Origin: Desulfobacteraceae bacterium
GTDB taxonomy: Bacteria; Desulfobacterota; Desulfobacteria; Desulfobacterales; Desulfobacteraceae
Length of the DNA: 8,520 bases
Reading direction: 5' to 3'
Assembly: GCA_030638935.1 (NCBI GenBank)
Contig: DAOWDR010000212.1
Coordinates: 1 to 8,520 of the forward strand
Positions 1 through 7,140 of the stretch are shown here, piece after piece. Numbering within the stretch: position 1 is the first letter of the stretch; each line of letters starts with the position of its first letter. The position numbers and the translations under genes were made by a program. The notes under the pieces were generated by a model. It was given only the letters and a program-made list of their open reading frames with translations. It was not told the origin of the DNA and ran no database searches.

Positions 1-24
1 GCTATAGTCATTATCAGCTCTTTT

Positions 25-1092
25 TTAAATTTTAAGGAATAAGGACCTTGCCTTGTCCCGGGTCATGATGCTTTTCCAGTCCTTGCCCAGACAGTTTTCC
101 CACAGGGGATCAAGGCCCAAAGCCACGGTGATCATGGTCTCCATCTGGGTCTCGGAAAGGTTGGCCGTAAGTCCCCTGGGAATATCAATTCCGGTTTGTT
201 CCATCATGGTCCTAAACTCTTTTACCCCGTCAGGATAGTATTCTTCAAGGGCATCAAAGGTGATGCAGCAGCCGATCCCGTGGTGGGTTCCTAAGACATA
301 GGAGAGACCATAGGACAGGGCATGGCAGGCCCCGACCTGGGAATAGGCAATGCTCATTCCGCCGAAAAAGGATGCCATCATCAATTTGTCATCTTTGTCT
401 TGGTGATTATCGATAAAAACCTGTCTGCAAAGGGCCAGGGATTTTTCCCCATAGGACTTGGAAAATTCATTCAAAAAGGTGCCTTCCAAGGATTCCACAC
501 AATGAATATAACAATCCATCCCCGTGTAAAAATGCTGGTCTTTGGGCACGTTTTGTATCAGTTCCGGATCCAGGACTATCTGGTCAAAGACCGTGTAATC
601 CGAGTTCATGCCCAGTTTTTTTTCAGGACCTGTCAGCACGGTGGTCCGGGAAACTTCCGCCCCGGTTCCCGAAAGGGTTGGTACGGCAGCATGGTAAACG
701 GCCGGGTTTTGAATGAGATCCCATCCCTGGTAAAGGGTGGAAGACCCAACATTCGTCAGCATCAGGGATATGGCCTTGGCAAGATCCATGCTGCTGCCGC
801 CCCCGATGCCGATGACGGCACAGGGCAGGGTAGAACGGGTATTTTTTACTTCCAGGGTCAACTTGTCCACATAGGAGGTTTTGGGCTCGTCATCCACATT
901 AACCCATAATAACAGGTCCTTGTCGTGGAGGGGTATCCTTTTTTCCAGATCCTTTCCCTGGAATACATCATCGGTCACAAATACCGCCCAGGCATCCGTA
1001 TCAGTCCGTTGTTTCTCAATGATTTCGTCCATCTGTGAAAAACAGCCCCTTCCAAAGATGACATTGGGAACCAGTTTGAAATTTCTAAACAT
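25..1092 (-). CDS. kdnB: Kdo 8-oxidase, iron-containing alcohol dehydrogenase family (KdnB-like)
   Basis: This 355-residue protein belongs to the iron-dependent (group III) alcohol dehydrogenase superfamily. Visible motifs are the dinucleotide-binding GGGS at residues 97-100 followed by MD, the SGTGAEVS segment at 141-148, and the expected metal ligands Asp193 and His197 (in GMDCYIHCVES), His257 and His271. The N-terminus (FKLVPNVIFGRGCF) resembles my memory of Shewanella KdnB, which oxidises C8 of Kdo to an aldehyde with NAD+. The specific assignment rests mainly on the adjacent kdnA: the pair supplies the two steps from Kdo to 8-amino-Kdo in the cytoplasm. The gene lies 60 bp downstream of kdnA on the same strand and is probably co-transcribed. 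The ATG start is preceded by AAAGGA five bases upstream. The length is typical of the family. The alternative is another alcohol dehydrogenase of this family with a different substrate. The family call is very secure and the substrate call fairly secure. Confidence 0.85.
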   Translation of the reverse strand: MFRNFKLVPNVIFGRGCFSQMDEIIEKQRTDTDAWAVFVTDDVFQGKDLEKRIPLHDKDLLLWVNVDDEPKTSYVDKLTLEVKNTRSTLPCAVIGIGGGSSMDLAKAISLMLTNVGSSTLYQGWDLIQNPAVYHAAVPTLSGTGAEVSRTTVLTGPEKKLGMNSDYTVFDQIVLDPELIQNVPKDQHFYTGMDCYIHCVESLEGTFLNEFSKSYGEKSLALCRQVFIDNHQDKDDKLMMASFFGGMSIAYSQVGACHALSYGLSYVLGTHHGIGCCITFDALEEYYPDGVKEFRTMMEQTGIDIPRGLTANLSETQMETMITVALGLDPLWENCLGKDWKSIMTRDKARSLFLKI

Positions 1093-1152
1093 GTTTATCC
1101 TTTAATTATGCTTGAATGATCTGTTTTTTTAACAATTTATGCTTTAAACGGC

Positions 1153-2340
1153 CTACTCTTTAAATGATTTGATTATTGCCTGGATCCGCTGGTCGATATC
1201 TTCTTTGGACCAGGATAACATGATCTGCATGGAAATGGTCCGTTTTATTATGGCATCGGATTCTTCAAGCCTCATATTTTTATAGTCAGGCAGGTTGTCT
1301 GCCAGTTCAAAGGCAAGCCGGGCTGATCCTTTTAATTGCTTTAAGTGGTGCCATTTTTTATAATAGTGCCAGTTATTGTCATACCAATAGGGACTTGGGG
1401 CACCGTTTTCTGCCAGGTTGGCAGCCACCTGCCTGGCACGGGTCTCTGTGGGCAGAAAAAAGCTTAAAAAGGTGGCTGAATCCCCAAAGGGATCGGGCAG
1501 ATACCGGAAGCTCACATCGGGCAGTTCTGTCATGGCATCTTTGATCGCTTTTTTGTTTTTTCTCTGGGTTTCAAGGATATGGTCCAGTTTTTTAAGCTGG
1601 GCAAGCCCCACTGCTGCATTGAGTTCACTTATTCTGTAATTGGTTCCGATTATGGGATGGTCGTCTGCTCCCCGGTCATGGCCTCCTAAATGGTCATGGC
1701 CATGGTCGGCAAACTGATCACACAGTTCATATACCCTGGGGCTGTCGGTGATGATCCCACCGCCTTCACCACAGGTGACGGTTTTGACGGCATCAAAGGA
1801 AAAACATCCGGCAAGGCCGAAGGTTCCCAGGGCTTTGCCCTGGAAAGAGGCGCCGATTGACTGGCAGGCATCTTCCAGCAGAATCAGGCCTTTTTTGTCG
1901 CAAAAGTCCTTTATCTCATCAATGCGGGCCATGGCGCCGCACATGTGCACCGGTACCACAGCCTTGGTCCGGGGTGTTAATACGGCTTCAAGCCGGTCCG
2001 GGTTCAGGCAAAGGGTTTCATCGATTTCTGCAAACACGGGAATGGCACCTGCACTGATCACGGCTTCAAATGTTGCCACAAAGGTAAAGGGCGGGACAAT
2101 GACCTCGTCGCCTGCACCAATGCCGCAGGCGGCAAGGGCAGTACAAAGGGCTGATGTCCCGCTTGAGCAAAGGTGGCTAAAGGCAGCCCCTGTAATATCC
2201 CCCAGTTTTTTTTCAAATTCAAGGGCTTTAAAATGGCCGTTCCTGGCCCCTTCGAATCCGTACCTGAACAGAACCCCGGTGTCAAGGACATCTGTTACCT
2301 CTTTTCGTTCCTCATCACCAAATATTTCAAAACCAGGCAT
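1153..2340 (-). CDS. kdnA: 8-amino-3,8-dideoxy-Kdo aminotransferase, DegT/DnrJ/EryC1 family (KdnA-like)
   Basis: This is a 395-residue PLP-dependent sugar aminotransferase of the DegT/DnrJ/EryC1/StrS family. The N-terminus MPGFEIFG, the segment GAGDEVIVPPFTFVA (76-90), HMCGAMA (132-138) and the histidine-rich stretch around HGHDHLGG (213-220) closely match the Shewanella KdnA sequence as I recall it. KdnA transfers an amino group from glutamate to 8-oxo-Kdo, giving 8-amino-3,8-dideoxy-Kdo. The predicted Schiff-base lysine is Lys186 in SFDAVKT, and Asp157 in LEDACQ should contact the pyridine nitrogen. Both are intact. The length is full. The ATG start has a strong AAGGAG six bases upstream. 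It is the first gene of the unit with kdnB, which makes its substrate. The product would go to a CMP-Kdo8N synthetase (KdsB type), which is not in this window. It could in principle aminate another sugar, but the paired dehydrogenase and overall similarity argue for Kdo8N. Confidence 0.9.
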   Translation of the reverse strand: MPGFEIFGDEERKEVTDVLDTGVLFRYGFEGARNGHFKALEFEKKLGDITGAAFSHLCSSGTSALCTALAACGIGAGDEVIVPPFTFVATFEAVISAGAIPVFAEIDETLCLNPDRLEAVLTPRTKAVVPVHMCGAMARIDEIKDFCDKKGLILLEDACQSIGASFQGKALGTFGLAGCFSFDAVKTVTCGEGGGIITDSPRVYELCDQFADHGHDHLGGHDRGADDHPIIGTNYRISELNAAVGLAQLKKLDHILETQRKNKKAIKDAMTELPDVSFRYLPDPFGDSATFLSFFLPTETRARQVAANLAENGAPSPYWYDNNWHYYKKWHHLKQLKGSARLAFELADNLPDYKNMRLEESDAIIKRTISMQIMLSWSKEDIDQRIQAIIKSFKE

Positions 2341-2391
2341 GGCATACTCCTTATAGTTTATTTTAGGGATTTTATATAAAATGTAAGGATA

Positions 2392-2419
2392 AATATCACA
2401 CTCTTACCCCAAGTTTCAA
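2392..2419 (-). promoter_or_regulatory. Candidate sigma70-type promoter for kdnA-kdnB
   Basis: On the minus strand TTGAAA (2419-2414, 5 of 6 consensus) is followed after 16 bp by GATATT (2397-2392, 4 of 6). It would start transcription roughly 45 bp upstream of the kdnA start codon. The region between is very A+T rich (including TATATAAAAT around 2370-2382), so a nearer -10 box is possible. Pattern match only. Confidence 0.3.
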
Positions 2420-2435
2420 GATCTGCCCAAATAAA

Positions 2436-2464
2436 TTGACTTTAATATTACCAGTGTTTATATA
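2436..2464 (+). promoter_or_regulatory. Candidate sigma70-type promoter for the radical-SAM/hemW unit
   Basis: TTGACT (2436-2441, 5 of 6 consensus) is followed after exactly 17 bp by TATATA (2459-2464, 4 of 6). Transcription would begin near 2471, giving a leader of about 95 nt before the ATG at 2567. Its -35 box lies 16 bp from the putative -35 of the opposing kdnA promoter. An inverted repeat overlaps the -10 box. Confidence 0.5.
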
Positions 2465-2468
2465 CTGG
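2451..2468. promoter_or_regulatory. Operator-like 18-bp inverted repeat overlapping the -10 box
   Basis: CCAGT and ACTGG flank an 8-bp A+T-rich centre (CCAGTGTTTATATACTGG). Read inward from both strands the half-sites are CCAGTGT and CCAGTAT, six of seven identical. The dyad covers the proposed -10 box of the rightward promoter. This is the geometry expected for a dimeric repressor site, but the regulator is unknown and no second copy of the full dyad was seen in the window. Confidence 0.35.
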
Positions 2469-2566
2469 ATTTATGAGGTGATACCAAAATTGCCGGAATC
2501 ACCCGGGTAAACTGAAATTAGGCAAATTAAATTATATGATATGGGACAACACAGGATTTAGCCAGT

Positions 2567-3736
2567 ATGAATAAAAGGAAGAAACAAAAGAAAGACACAT
2601 ATACGGGATTTGAACAGGGGGCCATCCGTCCGCCAAGTGAGGCTTACAGCTTGCTTTTCCGACTGACCCGGAACTGCCCCTGGAACCTGTGTACCTTTTG
2701 CCGGGTTTATAAGCGAAGAGACTTTTCCCTAAGATCTGTTGAGAATATTATCAGGGATATAGACCTTATTCATACCTATGTGGATAGTATCCGGCAGATC
2801 ATTATACCCGGCGGGCCAGTGGACCAGGAGGTCATCAATGACCTTTACACAAGTTTTGAAATAAAGGACCGGGTAGCATTTAATGCTGCCATGAACTGGT
2901 ATGGGTCTGGTATGGAATCCATCTTTCTCCAGGATGCCAATTCCGTGATTATGAAACCCGATGACCTGGTTTTTGTTCTTGAACATATTAAAAAGTGTTT
3001 CCCCGAGGTTTCCAGGATAACTTCCTATGCCAGAAGCCACACCCTTGTTAGAATCAAGGACCAGGATCTCAAGAGGATGGCTGATGCCGGGCTCAACCGT
3101 ATCCATGTGGGCATGGAGACAGGATCGGATAAGGTGTTGAAACAGATCCGGAAGGGGGCCACCAAAGAGACCCATATCAGGGCTGGTTTAAAGGTCAAAG
3201 CCGCTGGTATGGAATTGTCTGAATATGTAATGCCTGGTTTGGGCGGCATTGATCTGTCCATAGAGCATGCCATGGAAACCGCATCTGCACTGAATATTAT
3301 TAATCCGGATTTTATCCGGATTCGAACCCTGGCCGTGACCAATGGTACAAAGCTTGCCCAGGACTGTGAACAGGGACTGTTTGAAAAACCCAGTGACGTG
3401 ATGATGGCCAAGGAACTCAGGCTTTTCCTTGAAAACCTTGACAACATAACATCCCAGGTCAAAAGCGATCATATCCTGAATCTGTTTGAAACCATCAACG
3501 GTAAATTCCCAGAAGACAAGGAAAGGCTTATCAATATCATTGACTCGTTTTTTGATCTTTCGGATGAGGCAAGGGTACTTTACCAGGTGGGCAGGCGCAT
3601 GGGGTTTTTCAGGGGGCCGGACGACATGGAGAATAGTCCCCACCTGGACCAGGTGAAGCAGGCCTGCACCCATTACGGGGTTACTCTTGAAAATGTGGAT
3701 AACATCATTGATGAATTGATGAAACGCTTTGTCTGA
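2567..3736 (+). CDS. Radical SAM protein of unknown function with CX4CX2C cluster motif
   Basis: This 389-residue protein has a radical-SAM fold typical of the Elp3/MiaB/NifB-type domain. The [4Fe-4S]-binding cysteines are Cys37, Cys42 and Cys45 in RNCPWNLCTFCRVY, so the spacing is CX4CX2C rather than the canonical CX3CX2C. Other expected elements are IIIPGGP (78-84), a QDANSVIMKP segment (122-131) at the place where relatives carry a FLxDGDxL-like strand, and VGMETGSD (181-188), which is normally part of SAM binding. No extra cysteine-rich (SPASM/twitch) C-terminal domain is visible. The N-terminus is lysine- and arginine-rich (KRKKQKKD). The ATG start has AGGA about ten bases upstream. The gene ends 8 bp inside hemW, so the two are very likely co-transcribed and translationally coupled. 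This hints at, but does not prove, a link to heme or another metallocofactor. The family is clear and the reaction unknown. Confidence 0.85.
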   Translation: MNKRKKQKKDTYTGFEQGAIRPPSEAYSLLFRLTRNCPWNLCTFCRVYKRRDFSLRSVENIIRDIDLIHTYVDSIRQIIIPGGPVDQEVINDLYTSFEIKDRVAFNAAMNWYGSGMESIFLQDANSVIMKPDDLVFVLEHIKKCFPEVSRITSYARSHTLVRIKDQDLKRMADAGLNRIHVGMETGSDKVLKQIRKGATKETHIRAGLKVKAAGMELSEYVMPGLGGIDLSIEHAMETASALNIINPDFIRIRTLAVTNGTKLAQDCEQGLFEKPSDVMMAKELRLFLENLDNITSQVKSDHILNLFETINGKFPEDKERLINIIDSFFDLSDEARVLYQVGRRMGFFRGPDDMENSPHLDQVKQACTHYGVTLENVDNIIDELMKRFV

Positions 3737-4946
3737 CACGGTATCTGTTTATATCCATGTCCCTTTTTGTATTAAAAAATGCAGTTATTGTGATTTTTAT
3801 TCCACCAATACCCTCTCTTTTTTGCCGGCCTATGTGAACAGCCTTCAAAGGGAGATTGGGATTCGAACAGGACTTGCCGGTCTGGCCGGCCCGGCCAAAA
3901 AAAATGCCCAAACCATTTACTTTGGAGGGGGGACTCCTTCCCTTCTGCCCCTGGAAGAGGTTGAAAAAATTTTGGGAACGGTTTGCGCCTGTTATCAGGT
4001 ATTACCCAATGCGGAAATTACCTTTGAGGTTAATCCCGGTACGGTGGATGAACCCTATTTATCAGGGCTGAAAAATCTTGGGGTGAACCGGCTTTCCATT
4101 GGGGTGCAGTCCTTTGATACAGCTAAAATAAAGGTGTTGAACAGGATACATTCAATAGAAGAGTCCATTGGGGCCATTGGGGCAGCAAAATCAGCAGGAT
4201 TTGAAAATATCGGCCTTGACCTGATTTATGGCACGCCCGGGGAAACCCGGGAAAAGTGGATACAGGATCTTAAAACAGCCCTGGAGTTTAAAGTTGCCCA
4301 TCTTTCCTGCTATATGCTGACCCTGGAATCCGGCACCCCCTTGCAGGCCCAATATGAAAAAGGCTTGTTTCAGATGCACGGCCCGGATATTCTTACCGAT
4401 TTTTTCATGGCAACTTCAACCTTTCTCGGACAGCAGGGGTATGAGCATTATGAAATATCCAATTTTGCCAGGGGAAGGGAAAACAGGTCTCGTCATAATT
4501 CAAATTATTGGAATATGACCCCCTATGACGGATTCGGTCCTTCAGCCCATTCCTTTGGTTTCCCTATAGAAAAGGGTCTGGACGCCAGGGATACCTGCCT
4601 GGCATCTCCAGAGAGATCATGGAACCCGGCCGACGTGAATGCCTATGTCCAATCGCTTTCATCCGGGGTGCTTCAGGCCAGGGAAAGAGAGGTGCTCTCC
4701 TGCCGGCAGCAGATGCTGGAGAGGGTCATGCTGGGGTTGAGAACCAGTGACGGATTTGATATGGCAGTATTTAAAAAAATATCGGGTCAAGGTTATTTAA
4801 AGGGTATTACCCCCCTGTTGGCCCGCCTTGAAACCCAGGGGTTAGGGGCAGTCCTGCCAGGATCTGTAAAACGCTTTCAGCTGACCCTTTCGGGCAGGGC
4901 CCGCCTTGACAGTATTGTGGAAGCCTTTGCCGACATTATCCTTTAG
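3729..4946 (+). CDS. hemW: Radical SAM heme chaperone HemW (coproporphyrinogen III oxidase-like)
   Basis: This 405-residue protein matches HemW, which binds heme and is proposed to insert it into respiratory proteins. It is often misannotated as oxygen-independent coproporphyrinogen oxidase (HemN). Diagnostic features are YIHVPFC then KKCSYCDF, giving CX3CX2C at Cys14, Cys18 and Cys21. CDF follows instead of the CxC of true HemN, so the fourth HemN cysteine is absent. YFGGGTPS (64-71), GVQSFD (125-130), YEISNFAR (241-248) and RHNSNYW (255-261) are family hallmarks. The only usable initiator is TTG at 3729: an in-frame stop lies at 3720-3722 and no other ATG, GTG or TTG occurs before the conserved region. 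No strong Shine-Dalgarno precedes it, so translation probably relies on coupling to the upstream gene through the 8-bp overlap. Its stop overlaps the selB stop by 3 bases on the opposite strand. Confidence 0.93.
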   Translation: MSDTVSVYIHVPFCIKKCSYCDFYSTNTLSFLPAYVNSLQREIGIRTGLAGLAGPAKKNAQTIYFGGGTPSLLPLEEVEKILGTVCACYQVLPNAEITFEVNPGTVDEPYLSGLKNLGVNRLSIGVQSFDTAKIKVLNRIHSIEESIGAIGAAKSAGFENIGLDLIYGTPGETREKWIQDLKTALEFKVAHLSCYMLTLESGTPLQAQYEKGLFQMHGPDILTDFFMATSTFLGQQGYEHYEISNFARGRENRSRHNSNYWNMTPYDGFGPSAHSFGFPIEKGLDARDTCLASPERSWNPADVNAYVQSLSSGVLQAREREVLSCRQQMLERVMLGLRTSDGFDMAVFKKISGQGYLKGITPLLARLETQGLGAVLPGSVKRFQLTLSGRARLDSIVEAFADIIL

Positions 4947-6856
4947 ACTTTTCTCCTCAGTTGGCGGGTGTCACCCACCCGTATGGTCAGGTTAACGGAA
5001 TCAAAGTATTCGATCAATGGAATCACAAATTTTCTTGAAATTCCTGTCATATCTTTGAATTCCGGAGTGGTGATTTCTTCTTTTTCCTTTAGGAATGAAA
5101 TAAGCTTTTCTTCAAGGTTGCCAATGGCCTTGGCGTCAAAATTAAGGTCATCCTTTGTCTTTACAATTCGTTTCTCATCAATGAGTATCTGCAAAACATC
5201 TTTGGCGGTTTTTTGATCCAGGTTCAGGTCCTGGCAGATGGTCCTGAAAAACGGAGGGGTTAAGCCCTTGGACTGGTAAATTTTGATGATTTTTTCTTTG
5301 ACTTCGTGCTGGTCCACCTTAAGGGCAACTTTAAAATCCATAAGTTTTACAATATTTTTATCCTGGACAATGGTATTTTCCTTGGCCAGTTTGGTAAACA
5401 GAATATTAAAAAATTTTGCATCCTCAATATATTGGAATTTGGATTTGAGTTCTTGGGTGGGCATGCCTTCTTTTAAAGGATTGGCATCATGGTAATCCTT
5501 TATTTTTTCAAGAACTTTTGTTTTGAAATCATCAAAAAAGGCCCCGTTGACATAGATTTGTCTCTCCTTGTCTGTCTGGATGATCTCCTGTCTTGCCAGC
5601 ATTTTCTGGAGGGTTGCGGCAAGTTTTTTATCCGTGAGGTTGGTCATGACCCGCAATTGGTTCAGGGAGAGACCGGCAAATCCCTTTAGGGATAGAAAAA
5701 AGGAGATGGTCTGTTCACCATCATCCAGCAGCAATTCTTCAAGTCCCTGGACAACTTTTTTGTCGAACAATTTATGTTTCTGGGAGACCGGGTTCAGTAT
5801 TGCGCCGCCGCCAATGGTTTTTATAGGGGAATAACTTCTGATGACATACCTGTCCTCTTTAATGCAGCAGACAGGGGACTCCAGACGAAATTGCACAGAG
5901 GCCTCGTCTCCGGGCAACAACTCTTCTCTGTCCAGAAGGATCATATATCCTAAAATTTCACTGGTCCCGGAATGAAACCTCACCCTTGTTCTGGGTTTTG
6001 CAGGCTTGGCATTGCTTTTCAAATAATGGAAATGGGCATCCACCATATAACTTTCAATGAGGGTGCCAGGGGTGGAGAGAATATCCCCTCTGAAAACAGA
6101 GTCTTTGTCAAGGCCCTGGAAATTTATGGCCGTCCTGGTCCCTGGACCGGCATTGTCCACACTGCTGCTGTGAACCTGGATTCCCCTGACCTTGGAAACA
6201 ATTTTTTTGGGATAGACCATGATATCATTTCCCACATTGATGGAACCCGAGGTCAGGGTGCCGGTGATAACCGTCCCAAACCCTTTCATGGAAAAAACCC
6301 GGTCCACGGGCAGCCGGAAAATGGAAGAAAATTTACGTTCGGGAATATTGTCACAAATGGATTCAAGGGTGGCAATAAATTTGTCCAATCCCTGACCCGT
6401 TGCAGAGGAGAGGGGAATGATGGGTTTTTCTTCCAGAAAAGTTCCCTGGACAAAATCATTGATATCATCAAGGGCCATTTCCAGGAGGTCTTCATCCACA
6501 AGGTCTGTCTTTGTCAGGGCGATGATCCCGTGCTGGATTCCCATGAGATTGCAGATTTCCATGTGTTCCCTGGTCTGGGGCATCACCCCCTCGTCTGCTG
6601 CAATGACCATGGTCACCACATCAATGCCGCTGGATCCTGCCACCATGTTTTTGACAAATCTTTCATGGCCGGGCATGTCCACAATGCCGATGTGTTTCCC
6701 ATTGGGAAGGTCAAGGGAAGCAAAGCCAAGTTCTATGGTAATGCCCCTTTCTTTTTCCTCTTTGAGCCGGTCGGTTTCCACGCCTGTCAATGCCTTGACC
6801 AGACTTGTCTTGCCATGGTCAATGTGACCGGCAGTTCCTAAAATTATATTTTTCAA
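4943..6856 (-). CDS. selB: Selenocysteine-specific translation elongation factor SelB
   Basis: This is a 637-residue SelB, the GTPase that carries Sec-tRNA(Sec) to the ribosome at UGA codons marked by a SECIS hairpin. The GTPase domain comes first: GHIDHGKT (10-17), RGITIELGF (37-45), DMPGHE (60-65), TKTD (115-118) and SSATG (150-154). EF-Tu-like beta-barrel domains follow to about residue 360, then tandem winged-helix repeats to the C-terminus. The last of these (about 595-637, including TGISRKFVIPLIEYFD) is the SECIS-binding module. The length is normal and all G motifs are intact. The start codon is TTG, with GGAGG nine bases upstream and no nearby in-frame ATG. It lies 24 bp behind a small membrane-protein gene and probably shares its promoter. 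No selA, selD or selC is present here. Its presence implies that the organism makes selenoproteins. Confidence 0.96.
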   Translation of the reverse strand: MKNIILGTAGHIDHGKTSLVKALTGVETDRLKEEKERGITIELGFASLDLPNGKHIGIVDMPGHERFVKNMVAGSSGIDVVTMVIAADEGVMPQTREHMEICNLMGIQHGIIALTKTDLVDEDLLEMALDDINDFVQGTFLEEKPIIPLSSATGQGLDKFIATLESICDNIPERKFSSIFRLPVDRVFSMKGFGTVITGTLTSGSINVGNDIMVYPKKIVSKVRGIQVHSSSVDNAGPGTRTAINFQGLDKDSVFRGDILSTPGTLIESYMVDAHFHYLKSNAKPAKPRTRVRFHSGTSEILGYMILLDREELLPGDEASVQFRLESPVCCIKEDRYVIRSYSPIKTIGGGAILNPVSQKHKLFDKKVVQGLEELLLDDGEQTISFFLSLKGFAGLSLNQLRVMTNLTDKKLAATLQKMLARQEIIQTDKERQIYVNGAFFDDFKTKVLEKIKDYHDANPLKEGMPTQELKSKFQYIEDAKFFNILFTKLAKENTIVQDKNIVKLMDFKVALKVDQHEVKEKIIKIYQSKGLTPPFFRTICQDLNLDQKTAKDVLQILIDEKRIVKTKDDLNFDAKAIGNLEEKLISFLKEKEEITTPEFKDMTGISRKFVIPLIEYFDSVNLTIRVGDTRQLRRKV

Positions 6857-6880
6857 TGCAAAACCCCTCCAGGGCCGTTG

Positions 6881-7051
6881 TTATTGTTTGCGTTTCCTGA
6901 AAAAACTAAAGCTATAGGCAAGGGCAACCAGGATGATTCCTGTGATAACCCCTTGGTAAATACCCCATTCCGGCCTGAACAGCCGGATCAGAAGAATGCC
7001 GAAGGCAAGGCCAATAATTAGCCTTACCATAAAAATAATCAATGCGTTCAT
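6881..7051 (-). CDS. Small two-helix membrane protein of unknown function (56 aa)
   Basis: A 56-residue frame starts with ATG at 7051, preceded by AAAGGA with a seven-base spacer, and ends with TAA at 6881. The product has two hydrophobic stretches, about residues 3-23 (LIIFMVRLIIGLAFGILLI) and 31-50 (IYQGVITGIILVALAYSFSF). They are joined by a short loop with RLFRPEWG, and the protein ends in the basic tail RKRKQ. This suggests a small inner-membrane hairpin protein with its C-terminus in the cytoplasm. It is the first gene after a good promoter and lies 24 bp ahead of selB, so it is probably co-transcribed with it. I do not recognise a family. Codon choice, a convincing ribosome-binding site and the coherent membrane pattern argue that it is real. 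A longer frame on the same strand from 7100 in another register lacks these features. Confidence 0.7.
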   Translation of the reverse strand: MNALIIFMVRLIIGLAFGILLIRLFRPEWGIYQGVITGIILVALAYSFSFFRKRKQ

Positions 7052-7085
7052 GGGAGGTTCCTTTAATTAATTTGTGTACCAAGGG

Positions 7086-7114
7086 ATAATAGTCAAACAA
7101 CGGGTCAAGGTCAA
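7086..7114 (-). promoter_or_regulatory. Sigma70-type promoter for the small membrane protein-selB unit
   Basis: On the minus strand TTGACC (7114-7109, 5 of 6 consensus) is separated by exactly 17 bp from TATTAT (7091-7086, 5 of 6). Transcription should start near 7079, giving a leader of about 28 nt to the ATG at 7051. A second TTGACC follows immediately (7108-7103) and forms a tandem repeat, but its 11-bp distance to the -10 box is too short for it to serve as the -35. Confidence 0.65.
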
Positions 7115-7140
7115 TCTTAAATATCAGATTGCAACCAGTG

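Noticed and set aside
322..909. 195-codon open frame opposite kdnB
   Set aside because: It is antisense to a strongly conserved gene, shows no recognisable domain and has composition expected of a reverse frame.
3734..3736. In-frame TGA as a selenocysteine codon (radical-SAM gene; likewise the isomerase TGA at 8433)
   Set aside because: Although selB is present, readthrough gives no conserved continuation and soon overlaps another gene or reaches a stop. Both proteins already end at normal family boundaries.
4584..4603. GCCAGG/CCTGGC inverted repeat, also seen around 1423-1437 in kdnA
   Set aside because: Both copies lie inside coding sequence, with different spacers. The CCAGG/CCTGG words are simply frequent in this genome.
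5972..6841. 289-codon open frame opposite the GTPase end of selB
   Set aside because: Long antisense frames commonly arise over conserved coding sequence. The product is a histidine- and glycine-rich mirror of SelB codons with no ribosome-binding site or domain.
6912..7100. 62-codon frame on the minus strand overlapping the small membrane-protein gene
   Set aside because: It has no ribosome-binding site, its start lies upstream of the predicted transcription start, and its product lacks any coherent pattern, unlike the frame at 6881-7051.
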